NCBI GenBank assembly: GCA_950022655.1
Contig: OX465584.1
Span: 63,614,841-63,678,840 of the forward strand
Direction of reading: 5' to 3'
Length of the DNA stretch: 64,000 bases
DNA from: Alentia gelatinosa
Lineage: Eukaryota > Annelida > Polychaeta > Phyllodocida > Polynoidae
In this document: positions 1 through 10,800 of the stretch, piece by piece
Position numbering within the stretch: the first letter of the stretch is position 1
Layout: each line of letters starts with the position of its first letter
Program-made: the position numbers and the translations under genes
The notes under the pieces: generated by a model
What the model was told of the DNA's origin: nothing
Seen by the model: only the letters and a program-made list of their open reading frames with translations
Databases searched by the model: none

Positions 1-245
1 TCAACGATTAGCGAAATCCCCCCCTTGAGATGTTCTTTTGTCGCCGATGAGTTGTTGGTCAATGTTTCTAAATCGCTTGCCAAAAGTTTTTCAACATGTT
101 GATAAATCCAGTCGGCGACAACGGAACATTGGAAACAGCCCTCCCCCCCATTCGAGTTATGTAATTTGCCTGCGACAAAAACACCAACAACTATATGATT
201 TGGGAACTAATCGTTCAACTCCGAATCGGTAGATGTGCATTGGAC
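1..245. mobile_element. ACCGAT element, cut by the window edge
   Basis: Only the right 245 bp are present. It ends ATGTGCATTGGACT and is followed by TAA, the duplication seen at better copies. The AACATGTTGATAAA landmark is at 95. Confidence 0.8.
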
Positions 246-417
246 TTAAGCAGTACTTTTTAACAGAAAACTCAGCTCAGGAAGAAAAACCTCGAGGAAC
301 TTACAATTTTGAGCCTCGTATTATTTTCTATGTCGAGGTTTGACTTTAAAACGAGACTGATCAACTGGGAGGTCCTATATAACAGAAAGAGTCGACTTTT
401 GTTCAGTCGCATCTCAC

Positions 418-848
418 ATTTAAAGGCATATCCTACAGTTCACGATGGCGCCACATGCATATCAAAAGATATTGTTAACTACAAGTGAAAAGTAGATTCT
501 TGTAATTCATCCTAAAGGCAAAGGAGCAAATTTAACCATTTAAACTTCAAAGGAGGAAATCTGTACCTTTTAATACTTAAATTTGTGATACCACACAATA
601 TAATATATTATGTGAAAATTTCATGAAGATGACATGGGTTTTATTATGCGAAAAACAACTTTTTAGAATTCCTATATATTCTTTTATAATACTATCACAA
701 TATTGATCTCTAAATAAAAACTAGCAAGGTCACTCCCAATTTTTTAATCTTTGTATTCTACAACGTTTGGAGATCATCATATTCAGTTTCAAGGAAATTG
801 CAATGGGTTCACTTTTTAAGGTAAATTGTCCGATATGCCTTTAATCAA
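418..848. mobile_element. TTAAAGGCATATC element
   Basis: Inverted ends TTTAAAGGCATATC (about 422) and GATATGCCTTTAAT (about 834) bound it. An internal stretch with GAAAAACAACTTTTTAGAAT is shared with 47420-47680. Related ends occur near 16625 and 52695. Confidence 0.65.
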
Positions 849-2150
849 TCATTTCTGTTACAGAATGACAGGAAAAGAAATCCTTCTCTTCCTTGCCTTT
901 TGGATTCTAATGAAACCCAAAGGAATTAGCATTTTTCCATTCTTAATTTGTTGACGATTCTGAAGAAATGCTGTCACATGTATTGTATTTCGTGGAGATG
1001 ATTAAAAGTTCAATGTACCAATTCATGTCTTTCCTTTGTAATGCAGAAAGAAATATGTCAAAGTATTTCCTAGCTCATCTGTCTGAGGAAGGGCGAAACT
1101 TTTCCGAAACCTTGCAGATGATCAAAGACCACAAATATGGTTCCAAAGTGTGGCAAAGATTACGTAATACATCACCTAAAACTTGCCACACAAAAAACTG
1201 CACACTCAACCTACATTCCTAACAAGGATTGCTGAGGTGTCATTAAAGGTTTGATTCCATTTGGCTGAATTTGGTGCCAATCACCACTCAGGCCCTAATC
1301 GGGGGCTGCTTTAGCCCTGATCCGAATAGGAACCGAACTTGGCCCGAGCGGGATCGAGAACTGATTTGAAAATTCGGGGAAAATGGGATCAAACCTTGAT
1401 GAAACTGCCTTTTATGAGTCTCCCAGAACTTTTCCTTGGCTCTAATAGTTGTTCTCCAAAGGTTCTCACTGGGCTCTTAGCAGTGAGATGCCTCATTCTC
1501 TATTGCTTGGAGCCTGTGAGAAAGAATTCCCTGTTGTCAAATTGAGTAGTTACACCCCACTGCATTGCGTAGATTGGCCACCAGCTCTGTCTCCACCTTG
1601 TTCCAACTTAGAGGTTTGTATGGTTTAACCCAGATCGTGTCCACAATTTCTCACTCTCTGACCAAGTTTTGTTTTATCATACATAGTTTCTGAGAGCAGA
1701 AATATTTATCAGGAAATATTCACAGCTCATTAAAATTGATAATAAGGTCTACCTTTATGGTTATTTTATCCAAAATACACATAAAGGGAAATGGGAATGT
1801 GCAAAAAATGGCTTCAAGAGTGAGGAAAAATATCACTCTCCAAACATAGGTCCAGGTCACATAAAACACCTGCTGGGAGAGTAACAGACACTTCTAGGTA
1901 GTGGGTCAAGGTGCCACAAATTTTATTCTAATCAGAGCTAACATAGTGTAGATCTGGCAGCCAGTGTATGCATTGCATAGTTCACTCCCAGGTGTTAGCG
2001 TTTTCTCACCGACTTAGATACCTGTGAGAAACATAAAGAAGAAAGCTTAGAGCCAGTGAGAAGTTATGAGAGGGGTTTTTGAAGCTACAAAATTCCAGTT
2101 ATGTAAACGGCAATTATACTATCCAACCACCGTGTTTCTTAAATGTTATC
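849..2150. other. No gene recognised
   Basis: AT-rich sequence with scattered short frames. The 84-residue frame at 968-1222 has no recognisable domain and no splice context, so it is not called. Confidence 0.5.
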
Positions 2151-2159
2151 TATGTATTA

Positions 2160-2460
2160 TTATTTATCTCAGCCCTGGTATTTCCCCCCCACAGACTTAA
2201 CATTGGGAACTCATACTCGATGCCCATCGAGTATTTAGAAAAAAATACTCAACGGGGGATTATGTCACATATGTTGGCCAATTAGCCAATGTGAGGGGTG
2301 AGATAAATTCAGAAACCTATTCAAGTTTACAGTCAGAACTCGATCCCATCTTGTTTGAATCGTCATGTAATTCACGCGACTTCACTTGTAAATTACAAAT
2401 CTATTCAAACTCGATGGGATATGAGCTCTGACCGTAAACTTTCACAGGTTAACTCTATAA
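2160..2460 (-). mobile_element. AB-R foldback element (B then A)
   Basis: Module B runs from TTATCTCAGCCC to GGGGTGAGATAA (about 2306) with the box ACAGACTTAACATTGGG. Module A follows, with arms CCTATTCAAGTTTACAGTCAG and complement and a TCACGCGACTTCACTTGT tip. Confidence 0.8.
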
Positions 2461-3219
2461 TACCTGTAGCCGTATCTCCTATGTACACCACCCACTCCTA
2501 CACATATGTCATATTTAAGGGAGTTGTATGGGCTACAGCCATACGATTGACAACAATAGTAGGTACAATCTCGCCATTTTAAGGAACATAATGATACAAA
2601 AACATGCTGGTGGTAGTTGTACATCAGAAATATTTGGAACAATTATGAATGAGTTTATCCCTCTACCTTTGGCATCAGGATAATCTAATTGACAACCAAA
2701 CCATCTATTTTGAACATACAACTACTTGTTTCCATATATTAATAACCCTTTGCTCAACGACTGTTCCCCATACACATAATATATGTATATATATATTTCA
2801 TTTCGTATTTGATCCAGATGAATTTCGGAGTATCATCCAGGATATGAAAGCAACCAATTATTGGATACACGAATTAGAGATTCATTCCTTGTGGGAATCA
2901 TACATATCATAATCTATGTACAAATGCAGAGAACATGAATTGCAATGTACAGACACGAATAAGCACATCTGCGGGCTCCCTTGAAAGATTTGGCACAGTG
3001 TACACACATAGCATCAATTCTGTTAGATATATGGCTCATTTTAAAAGTTTTACCTAAACGCAATTGCCAAAGTGATGTTCACAAATGCATAGCCACCGGA
3101 TTTGGGCAATAAAATGAAGTTTTGATAAGTCTCTTTGGTATTGAAAGATATCAAGAAGATAAGGATTATTTCAGCTACATCTACCATACAGATATCATTC
3201 ATATGATGGATATTATAGG
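2461..3219. other. No gene recognised
   Basis: Overlapping small frames on both strands show no family similarity. One short palindromic patch (TATGGGCTACAGCCATA near 2527) may be an element remnant. Confidence 0.4.
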
Positions 3220-3420
3220 GAAACATGGTTAGTGTGTCTGAAAGCAATCTGTTGTTTTGTGTTGATATTTCCAAAACGAGGAACAAGGAACAGAAGTAAT
3301 GCAGACACACTCACTATGTATCCCTATTAAATCATCAAAAACGCAATTTTACTTTTCTATCGTCTCAGCGTGGTACGGAGGGTAGTATTGTTTATAATTC
3401 GTCTCACTGTGATGAATGGA
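3220..3420. mobile_element. Degenerate GTG-MITE with flanking CTCCGTACCACG segment
   Basis: Ends ACATGGTTAGTGTGTCTGAA and CAGACACACTCACTATGT bound about 85 bp. It is followed by TGGTACGGAGGGTAGTATT, inverted relative to the same segment beside the copies at 37858 and 61222. Confidence 0.6.
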
Positions 3421-4560
3421 ATCCGTACAGCTGGCCAGTAAGTGCGAGCCATACGCGCACATGTATATAACAATATTATTTTCACAAACTAAAAAGGGAG
3501 GATTTGATGATTATTCTGAATTTCAGTAAAATAATTCACAGAATTAAAAAAAAAAAATCTAAAGATATACTCACAGCATTCACAGATAGATTATCTACGA
3601 TTCTGTCCTACACTACCGGCCTAAATGGCCACGTTTTAGGCGACCACGAGGCCTAACTACTGTAAGTGGTAATACTTGTGTAGTCGCCGACTGACAAAGT
3701 CTGTATGATATGTTGGTTGGATTGACACACAGGGGGTTGTAGTCATTATCTAGCCATTTTCATGTAGAAATCACCATCTGAAGAAACATCATGAAGTACA
3801 ACATCCTTGGCTTACATTTCCAACATGGACAATATCCCCACATGTAATACAATTGCAGTTTTGTAGTCAGTTAATATACTAACCACCCAAAATGACCTGG
3901 TTGGGCAGAACCATGTACATGGGAATCTCTAATACAGGGTCAAAGATACAGTTAATAAACATTGGCCTGTAGTGCAATCCATTAATGCTACATAACAAAT
4001 GTACAATCTTGATGGTATAAGGGGGCATTTGAAAGGCATTGTATTAAACTTTAACATGGTTTGTTCAGACAATAACAAATTAGCAGTCCTTCTAGAGCTG
4101 AAATTTGAATATTGAGTCTACAGAATAAAATCCTGCATAGTTGTTTTCCTTTATGGGTTTTGCAGGCTTTCTACCCACCAATTACAAACTACTTTTATCA
4201 TCATATCTTCTTGAAAACCAGAGAAATCTGAATAAGATTCTTATAAACCTGGTAATGATGGGCATTAAAGTTTATTAAGTCTTTCCCGAATTACAGTAAA
4301 TTTCTTTTTACGGTGAATATGAGGAATTATAAATTCTCATTTTATATAACACCTTTCAGTGTATGGTATGAAATGATAAAGGTTACACATAAATGGGTAA
4401 TTTGAGTTCATAGGAAATGACGTTTTATAAGAATTTGTTTGACAAATGTCCAGTCTTAATTCGTTACTGATAGTGTTCTTCATATTGACCTCATTATGGC
4501 GGCCTATGTCGTATCTAGCCTCGTTCCCATTATAATTTTGACCAATCAGATTACGATATA
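3421..4560. other. No gene recognised
   Basis: AT-rich unique-looking sequence without supported coding or repeats, apart from a small palindromic patch near 3620-3650 (GGCCTAAATGGCC). Confidence 0.4.
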
Positions 4561-4965
4561 CACTATTGTAAAACGCAAGGAGGGTAGTCTACTTTAGAGT
4601 CAGTGCAGAGGAACTCTCCGATTTGGGAGGTCGAGAAAATTATCTGATGACCTTCACACAATATAAGCCAGTTTCCGGTACCAGTTACCGTATCGTTTGC
4701 GTAGTTGACGCAGAGTATACTGCGTAGTCTACGCAAGGTATACGGCGTAGATTCTCTCAACTACGAGAACGATACGCATCGCAGTATCAGAAACAGGTTA
4801 ATATCGTATTCAATGTTCAGGATTGCAAATATCCTTTATCAAAGGAAAGACAAAATAGCCGCCGATTTTCTCATGTATTACTTCGCGTGCTAGGTGATGT
4901 GTCAGGGACTATTTTTTATGCATCCTTCTCGGAGGATACACGGATGTTGTATCCTCCACTTGTAG
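4560..4965. mobile_element. Palindromic element with TACGC repeats
   Basis: Inverted arms CGTATCGTTTGCGTAGTTGA and TCAACTACGAGAACGATACG enclose GTATACTGCGTAGTCTACGC. A second small inverted pair around GGAGGATACA lies at 4935-4960. Confidence 0.55.
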
Positions 4966-5009
4966 TGATACAAACTCCCTCTGAGTGGACACTTCATATC
5001 AGGTAGATA

Positions 5010-5325
5010 ATATCGTAAAACTGGATGAGTTTTAATCTTGGCCACCGTATGCCACGACTCGAATTTGGCATAGTGACTTCTTGAGGCAAAGCCGAGTGAA
5101 GTCTGGAGCCAAAACTCCAGGAGTGGAATGCAGTAGCCAAGATAAAAACAAATCAGGTTTTGATTTGATCCTACCCAGTCTCCTCGATTTTGGAATATTA
5201 CGTGATAACAATTCTGTATGCCACTAGTGGCATATAATACTCCGTATGCCAGTCAGCGTGGCATACAGAAACTCAATGTTAAGCCTATGGGATTTTATAT
5301 TAGGGGTAGGATAATTAGTAGAAAC
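5010..5325 (+). mobile_element. AB-Y foldback element (A then B)
   Basis: Module A arms are built on TTTTAATCTTGGCCACCGTA with a GGCAAAGCCGAGTGAAG tip at about 5090. Module B starts TGATCCTACCC and ends GGGGTAGGATAA (about 5322) with the box CAATGTTAAGCCTATGGG. The sister copy is at 28261. Confidence 0.85.
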
Positions 5326-5394
5326 AGCTCTAGGTAAGAGTCAATGTGGTTTTATGCAACAAGGACAGTGCGTAATAATCGTCGCCGTAGCCAA

Positions 5395-5765
5395 GCGAAG
5401 ACAGTAGCAGTACTTATATAGAACGTCCTGACCATGCTGTACAAGTCACAAAACGAGCTGGTAACTTACGGTTTGTACGGACCGAGGCGTTTATGCAGAG
5501 TTCTGTATAAACGGTAAATTATCATCGAGTTCTGTGACTTGTACAAGCATGGTTGGACGTTATGTATTTACTATATACCCGAATTTAAAAAAAAATCAAT
5601 TTCATTTTGCTTAACGGCCAATATTTCAATAATTTGGAAGGGTTGGTAGTCGGTATTTTCATGTACGGCCCACTGGTCCATACAGTATTTTTACGTTATA
5701 TGCCGAAACGGTGCATATTTACAGTATATACGGCATGGGTATATATAGTAAAGACCAAGTTGCTT
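5395..5765. mobile_element. GTCCGTACAA foldback element, copy 1
   Basis: The hairpin GAACGTCCTGACCATGCTGT...CATGGTTGGACGTTATGTAT encloses CGGACCGAGGCGTTTATGC. A tail with GTCCATACAGTATTTTTACG follows. The sister copy is at 22360-22745 and fragments lie at 39375-39800. Confidence 0.8.
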
Positions 5766-5799
5766 AAATCCAAATTTATTCCCATCGAGGGTTGCTTAG

Positions 5800-6195
5800 T
5801 GTTTATCCTACCCCGTCTCCACGATCTTAGATTGAATGAATAGTTGCATAAACAAACTTTATGCCATGCCCCATTGAATGCAGTCATTTAATGTTAAGCC
5901 TATGGCATTATGAAAAGACGTCACGAGTTTGAGTTTGAGCTTAATTATGCCACACATTTTGTTGGCTCTATAATTTCACGAGTCGAAGACAAGTGACATT
6001 ACGGAGCCAACAAAATAAGTGGCATGAATAAGCTCAAACTCAAATGAGTGACGTCTAGATTTTATCCTACTCCGTTTCCCTATTTTTTCAGTATCAGAAA
6101 GTAGTGGCATAAACAACACTTTATGTCACTACCCATGACATAAACAAATCCCATGTTAAGCCTATGGCGTTTTTTATTAGGGGTTGGACAATAAA
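5800..6195 (+). mobile_element. AB-Y array: partial B, then A, then B
   Basis: A module B starting TTTATCCTACCCCG (5808) with box AATGTTAAGCCTATGGC is followed by a module A (arms GTCACGAGTTTGAGTTTGAG, tip GTCGAAGAC near 5984). A second B ends TATTAGGGGTTGGACAATA. The same subtype lies at 37398 and 60848. Confidence 0.85.
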
Positions 6196-6780
6196 AACGG
6201 TTCTATGCTACTCTGCTTCAAGCCTCAACCCATGGACACGTTACTGTAAAATATGAATTGTGCGACGTCCATCTTTGTGGGTCAAGCTATAAGCGCTTTT
6301 CTTGTCAACGCCACCTATCGGATGCTTTCCGTCTGATTCTCTTTGAACGTACGCTTGTTACTGGTTGTATTATAAACTATTTACAAGTAAACCGTAACGG
6401 GACCCGTTTAAAATTCTCCGGGTCCACCCTCCTACTACACGCAACAAAGTGGGTAGAGAATCAGTCATGAAACTCAAATAGAAAAGGGGGGAACGTTTTG
6501 GACTCACTATAGTCATGATATCAGAAGCATTCTGTTTTCAATGATACTCCAAGTGGTGCTGGGGAGATGTGAGTGTGAAGCAAATAGAATTGTACATGTA
6601 TGGAGGGGTTGGTTAGTAACAAACACCTAAATTAAACAACAGGCTATTTAGTAAACCAAAAAATGGAGCATGGAGTAGCTCTGCGTTGCTCGTTTTGTAG
6701 CCTCCTGGGCTTGACCGAGTCCAACAAATGCGTCAAAGTCGTTGCGAACAGATCTGTCAAAAATAGACCCAATTCTCATA
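6196..6780. other. No gene recognised
   Basis: Short frames only. Nothing diagnostic on either strand. Confidence 0.4.
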
Positions 6781-7025
6781 CCGGAAACAGCGTCGTAGTG
6801 GCTCCAGCTGGTGGGCTCGCGTTGAACTACACCACTGGGGGGTCTGGCGCATGCGCAACTTCAACCGTTATCATGACGAGCCAAAAGCACCAACGCCTGC
6901 TCATGACGACGGCAAACCACGGCGACGTCGTAACATGATGCCTCCTCAGCGTCCGTCCCACTTCCGGTTCCGTCAAACAGGAACGCCGCCGTCGCCGCCA
7001 TTTTGGATACAGATGAAAATGTAAG
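6780..7025. promoter_or_regulatory. CpG island with NRF1, ETS and YY1 motifs and a consensus splice donor
   Basis: GC-rich DNA holds a perfect NRF1 core GCGCATGCGC (6847-6856), an ETS site ACTTCCGG (6959-6966) and a YY1 site GCCGCCATTTTGG (about 6994-7006). On the plus strand GTAAGT follows at 7021, as in a non-coding first exon. Alternatively, the YY1 motif holds a minus-strand ATG that opens a frame of about 45 codons (MAATAAFLFDG...). The motif cluster is typical of housekeeping promoters, but no downstream exon is seen. Confidence 0.35.
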
Positions 7026-7054
7026 TAGGTTACCCCCAACACCAAGTTTCCTCC

Positions 7055-7060
7055 TTTATT
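7055..7060 (-). other. Candidate polyadenylation signal of the nAChR gene
   Basis: AATAAA on the minus strand, about 280 nt past the nAChR stop codon. It is the first canonical hexamer I see downstream. The transcript end is otherwise unproven. Confidence 0.35.
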
Positions 7061-7338
7061 TTTCCCCTCTCAGACCTCAAACTCTATACCAGTCCACCAT
7101 CTTCATACAGCAGTTATAAGTAAAACTGGTTGAAGAAAAACAGACCACATTTGCATCGGATGACCTTCAAATGATTCGATGTTAATCCCAACAATCAACA
7201 ATCAATCCATGGCTTCCAGAACGACGCCTGGCGACAATTTTCCTTTTTTTCCCCGCCAAAAACGGTCCTTTCAAATAAGCAGACGACAATTTTCCAATTT
7301 TCCCGCCAAAAACCAAAAAAAAATAAAAAATCAAAGAA

Positions 7339-7823
7339 TTAGCTCGGCGGCATCATGTGTAAGAACAGGGCCGTCTGCACACACAGCGACAGTACGAAGA
7401 ACAGCCAGAAGAAGATCCGATCGCACAGCTTGCTAATCATTCGCCACTCCAGCTCCAGTCGATCCATATCAACCTCCCTATGGCCGTACACACCCCCACC
7501 GCCGCCGCCGCCCCGAGGCCCGTCCCGAGGGTCCCGCTTGCAGTGGCAGCAGCAGCCGCAGGTGAGTGAATCCAGCTCGCCGTCAGTGATTGACATCACA
7601 TCCACCTGCCGCCCATTGCAATCCTGTTTCCGGTCGCGGAGGGTGCGGACGTGCGGCGGCTCGGGAGGAAGCATGGCCGGCGTGGCGTACATGCGGATGG
7701 CGATCTTGGAGAGCCAGCGGGGGGCCCTCTGCCCCGAGTCCTTCTTGGCGTAGACGTTAGTCGTGATAACAGCCATCACGAGGGCTATTGTCACCATTAC
7801 CATAGTAGACCCGAAGAACATAC
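7339..7823 (-). CDS. nAChR exon 6 (last): membrane segment 3, cytoplasmic loop, membrane segment 4, stop
   Basis: The acceptor TTTCCAG ends at 7824. Splicing from exon 5 makes a Gly codon across the junction and reads PVLG-MFFGSTMVMVTIALV, the normal start of membrane segment 3. A cytoplasmic loop of about 105 residues follows, with a Cys-rich stretch (TCGCCCHCKRD) and seven glycines from a GC-rich triplet run. Membrane segment 4 (RIFFWLFFVLSLCVQTALFL) comes next, and the protein ends HMMPPS and TAA at 7341-7339. The 37 bp at the 5' edge of this exon are repeated four more times in the preceding intron. Confidence 0.95.
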
Positions 7824-10800
7824 CTGGAAATATTCAATATATGACATACTCTTAGTATTTCTTGATTTTTTAAATTTTTTATTTTTTACACATTTTGGTA
7901 CTATATGGAGACATGGTTAGTGTGCCAGAATGGAATCGGTTCAGTCATATTTCGGTCGGAAATGTTTACCGAGGTCAAAGAATGAAGGGAATATATCCGA
8001 TAAAAATTTAGCGGAACAGATGGAATTCAGGTACTCTCACTATGACACCATTACCATAGTAGACCCGAAGAACATACCTGGAAACATCAAATATATGACA
8101 TACTGTTAGTATTTCTGGAATTTTTTAAATATTTTTTTACTCATTTTGGTACTATATGGAGACGTGGTTAGTGTGCCTGAATGGAATCTGATATTACGGT
8201 CGGAAATATTCACCGAGGTTGAAGAATGAGGTAAATATGTCTGATAAAAATTTAGCGGAATAGATGGATTTCAGGTACTCTCACTATGTCACCATTACCA
8301 TAGTAGACCCAAAGAGCATACCTGGAAACCATGAATAGGACATACTGTTAGTATTTCTGGATTCTTAATTTTTTAAATTTTTTACTCATTTTGGTACTAT
8401 ATGGAGACGTGGTTAGTGTGCCTGAATGGAATCTGGTATTGTGGTCGGAAATTTTCACCAATGTCGAAGAATGAGGTGAATATGTCCCATCAAAATTTAG
8501 AGGAACAGATGGAATTCAGGTACTCTCACTATGACACCATTACCATAGTAGACCCGAAGAACATACCTGGAAACCACAGATAGGACATACTGTTAGTATT
8601 AACAAAACTTATTATGGCCTCATTTGGTATTTAGTAGGAAACTCATGAGATGAAAATAACTTGGTTCGTACTCCACTGAATTTGATGGCAGAGTAATTCA
8701 CGAAGCGAAGCTGAGTAAATTACGTAGTGGCCAAACAAGGTGGAGTGCAGACCAAGTTATTTTCATCGATCAGGTTTCTGATTTTATCTCACCTCGTATA
8801 ACATTATTGATTAATAAAATAACTCATCCAATTAGCCATTGAGTATTGGGTACACTACCGTGGAGTATGATGTCTTAAAGTTAAGCCCATGCAGAAAAAA
8901 TGTCGGGGTGAGATAATATATGAAGACATGGCCAGTATGCCTGAATGGAATCAGTTCAGAGATATTGTGGTCGGAAATATTCACCGAGTTTGAAGGATAA
9001 GGTGAATATGTCCAATCAAAATTTAGCGGAACAGATGGAATACAAGTACTCTTAATCCATCACCAATACCATAGTAGACCTGAAGACCATACCTGGAAAC
9101 ATCAAATATATGACATACTTTTAGCATTTACGGAATTTAAAAAAAAACTCATTTCGGCACTACATATTCATTCAATTTTGGTACAATTATATGAAATTGA
9201 ATGACATTTAGATTTTACCTTACCCCATCATGTTTTCAAACGTGGCCTATAAATATTTTATGGAATAACCGTGGTATACAATCACACCATCTTAAGTATA
9301 TAGAAATTTACACGAGGGGTAGGATAAAAGAAGGTACTGCATCAAGATCCACAGCTTCTGAAAATAGACCATCAATTGTAGTTGTGGAGTAATCACACAG
9401 GCAAAGCTCACCAAGTACAGGAATCGCGTCTGGCGTTGGCGGCATCGTTTCTCCGACCATCAGCAAGAAGACAACCAGCGCCAGCAGGATGGTGGTCTCC
9501 AGGTTGACCTTCTCCCCGGACTCGACCGGCAGGAAGAAGCCGAGGAACGAGATGAGGAAGATGAGGAAACACGGCGCGATAAGGTTGACGATGTAGAAGA
9601 GGCTCCCTCTGCGCATGTGTATGGTGAACGTGACATCCGGGTAGGGCTCCTTGCAGCAGGCGTAATACTTCTCGTTGCGCAGTGCTGAAATCCCATCCAC
9701 AGCCCATTCTTGGTTTTCTGGCTTGTAGTAGACACTGTTCTTAAAGCTGGTGTTGTATAAGACGTCAAGTTGGTCCCCACTGAACGTCCAAGAGATGAAT
9801 ACTATCTCGCAGTTCTGCGAATCGAAGGGGAAGTACTTGACGTTCAAAGTGCAGTAGGTTTTGATGAGGGCCGGGTATAGCCAGAGAACGTCGCCACTAG
9901 CGGAGACGATTGTATTGGTAACCATGAAGTCATTGAATTTATCCCCGGCACTGAAAGTAAACACAATGATGAGTACAAATACATTTAGAGTTGACTTGAA
10001 GCGGGATTCACATGATGGGATTCATGAACCTCACAGGGTGTTTGACTGAATTGGGATTCACATGATAGGATTCATGTACCTCACAGGGTGTTTGTCTGAG
10101 ACAAATCCTGCTGAGATTCATGTACCTCACAGGGTGTTTGTCTGAGACGAATCCTGCTGAGATTCATGTACCTCACAGGGTGTTTGTCTGAGACAAATCC
10201 TGCTGGGATTCATGTACCTCACAGGGTGTTTGTCTGAGACAAATCTTGCTGGGATTCATGTACCTCACAGGGTGTTTGTCTGAGACAAATCCTGCTGAGA
10301 TTCATGTACCTCACAGGGTGTTTGTCTGAGACGAATCCTGATGAGATTTATGTACCTCACCGGGTGTTTGTCAGAGATTTTGCACTCAGATACAACCTCT
10401 TCGATTAAATTATAGGGTTCCGTTTCCATGAGACATATTTTTCCACTGGTAATTGATGGTGACATTTACCGCTAAAAGGAACATAATCTCATGAGATTTA
10501 GAACCCTGAGGTACATGAATCCCACCATATGAATTCCACTTAAGTGGGATTCATATACCTTTCAGGGTGTTCGTCTGAGACAGATCCTGCTGAGATTCTG
10601 TACTGAAATACAATCTCCGTGTCTGAATTGTAGGGTTCAGACGAAGAGAAGTAAACCAGTCTCAGGTACATTAGTCCCCAAGTATGAACCCTACTTTATA
10701 TGTCCTACGATGCTACTCATATATGCAATCGTAATTTATTCCTTTCTAAGATTTTTTAACCTTATAGAATAGAAATGATCTCTTGGGAAAGATATTTTTC

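Noticed and set aside
968..1222. 84-residue plus-strand frame
   Set aside because: No recognisable domain, no splice signals that extend it, ordinary length for chance in this composition.
7355..7920. Plus-strand frames over the last nAChR exon
   Set aside because: They are antisense shadows of a well-supported exon with correct splice sites and domain content.
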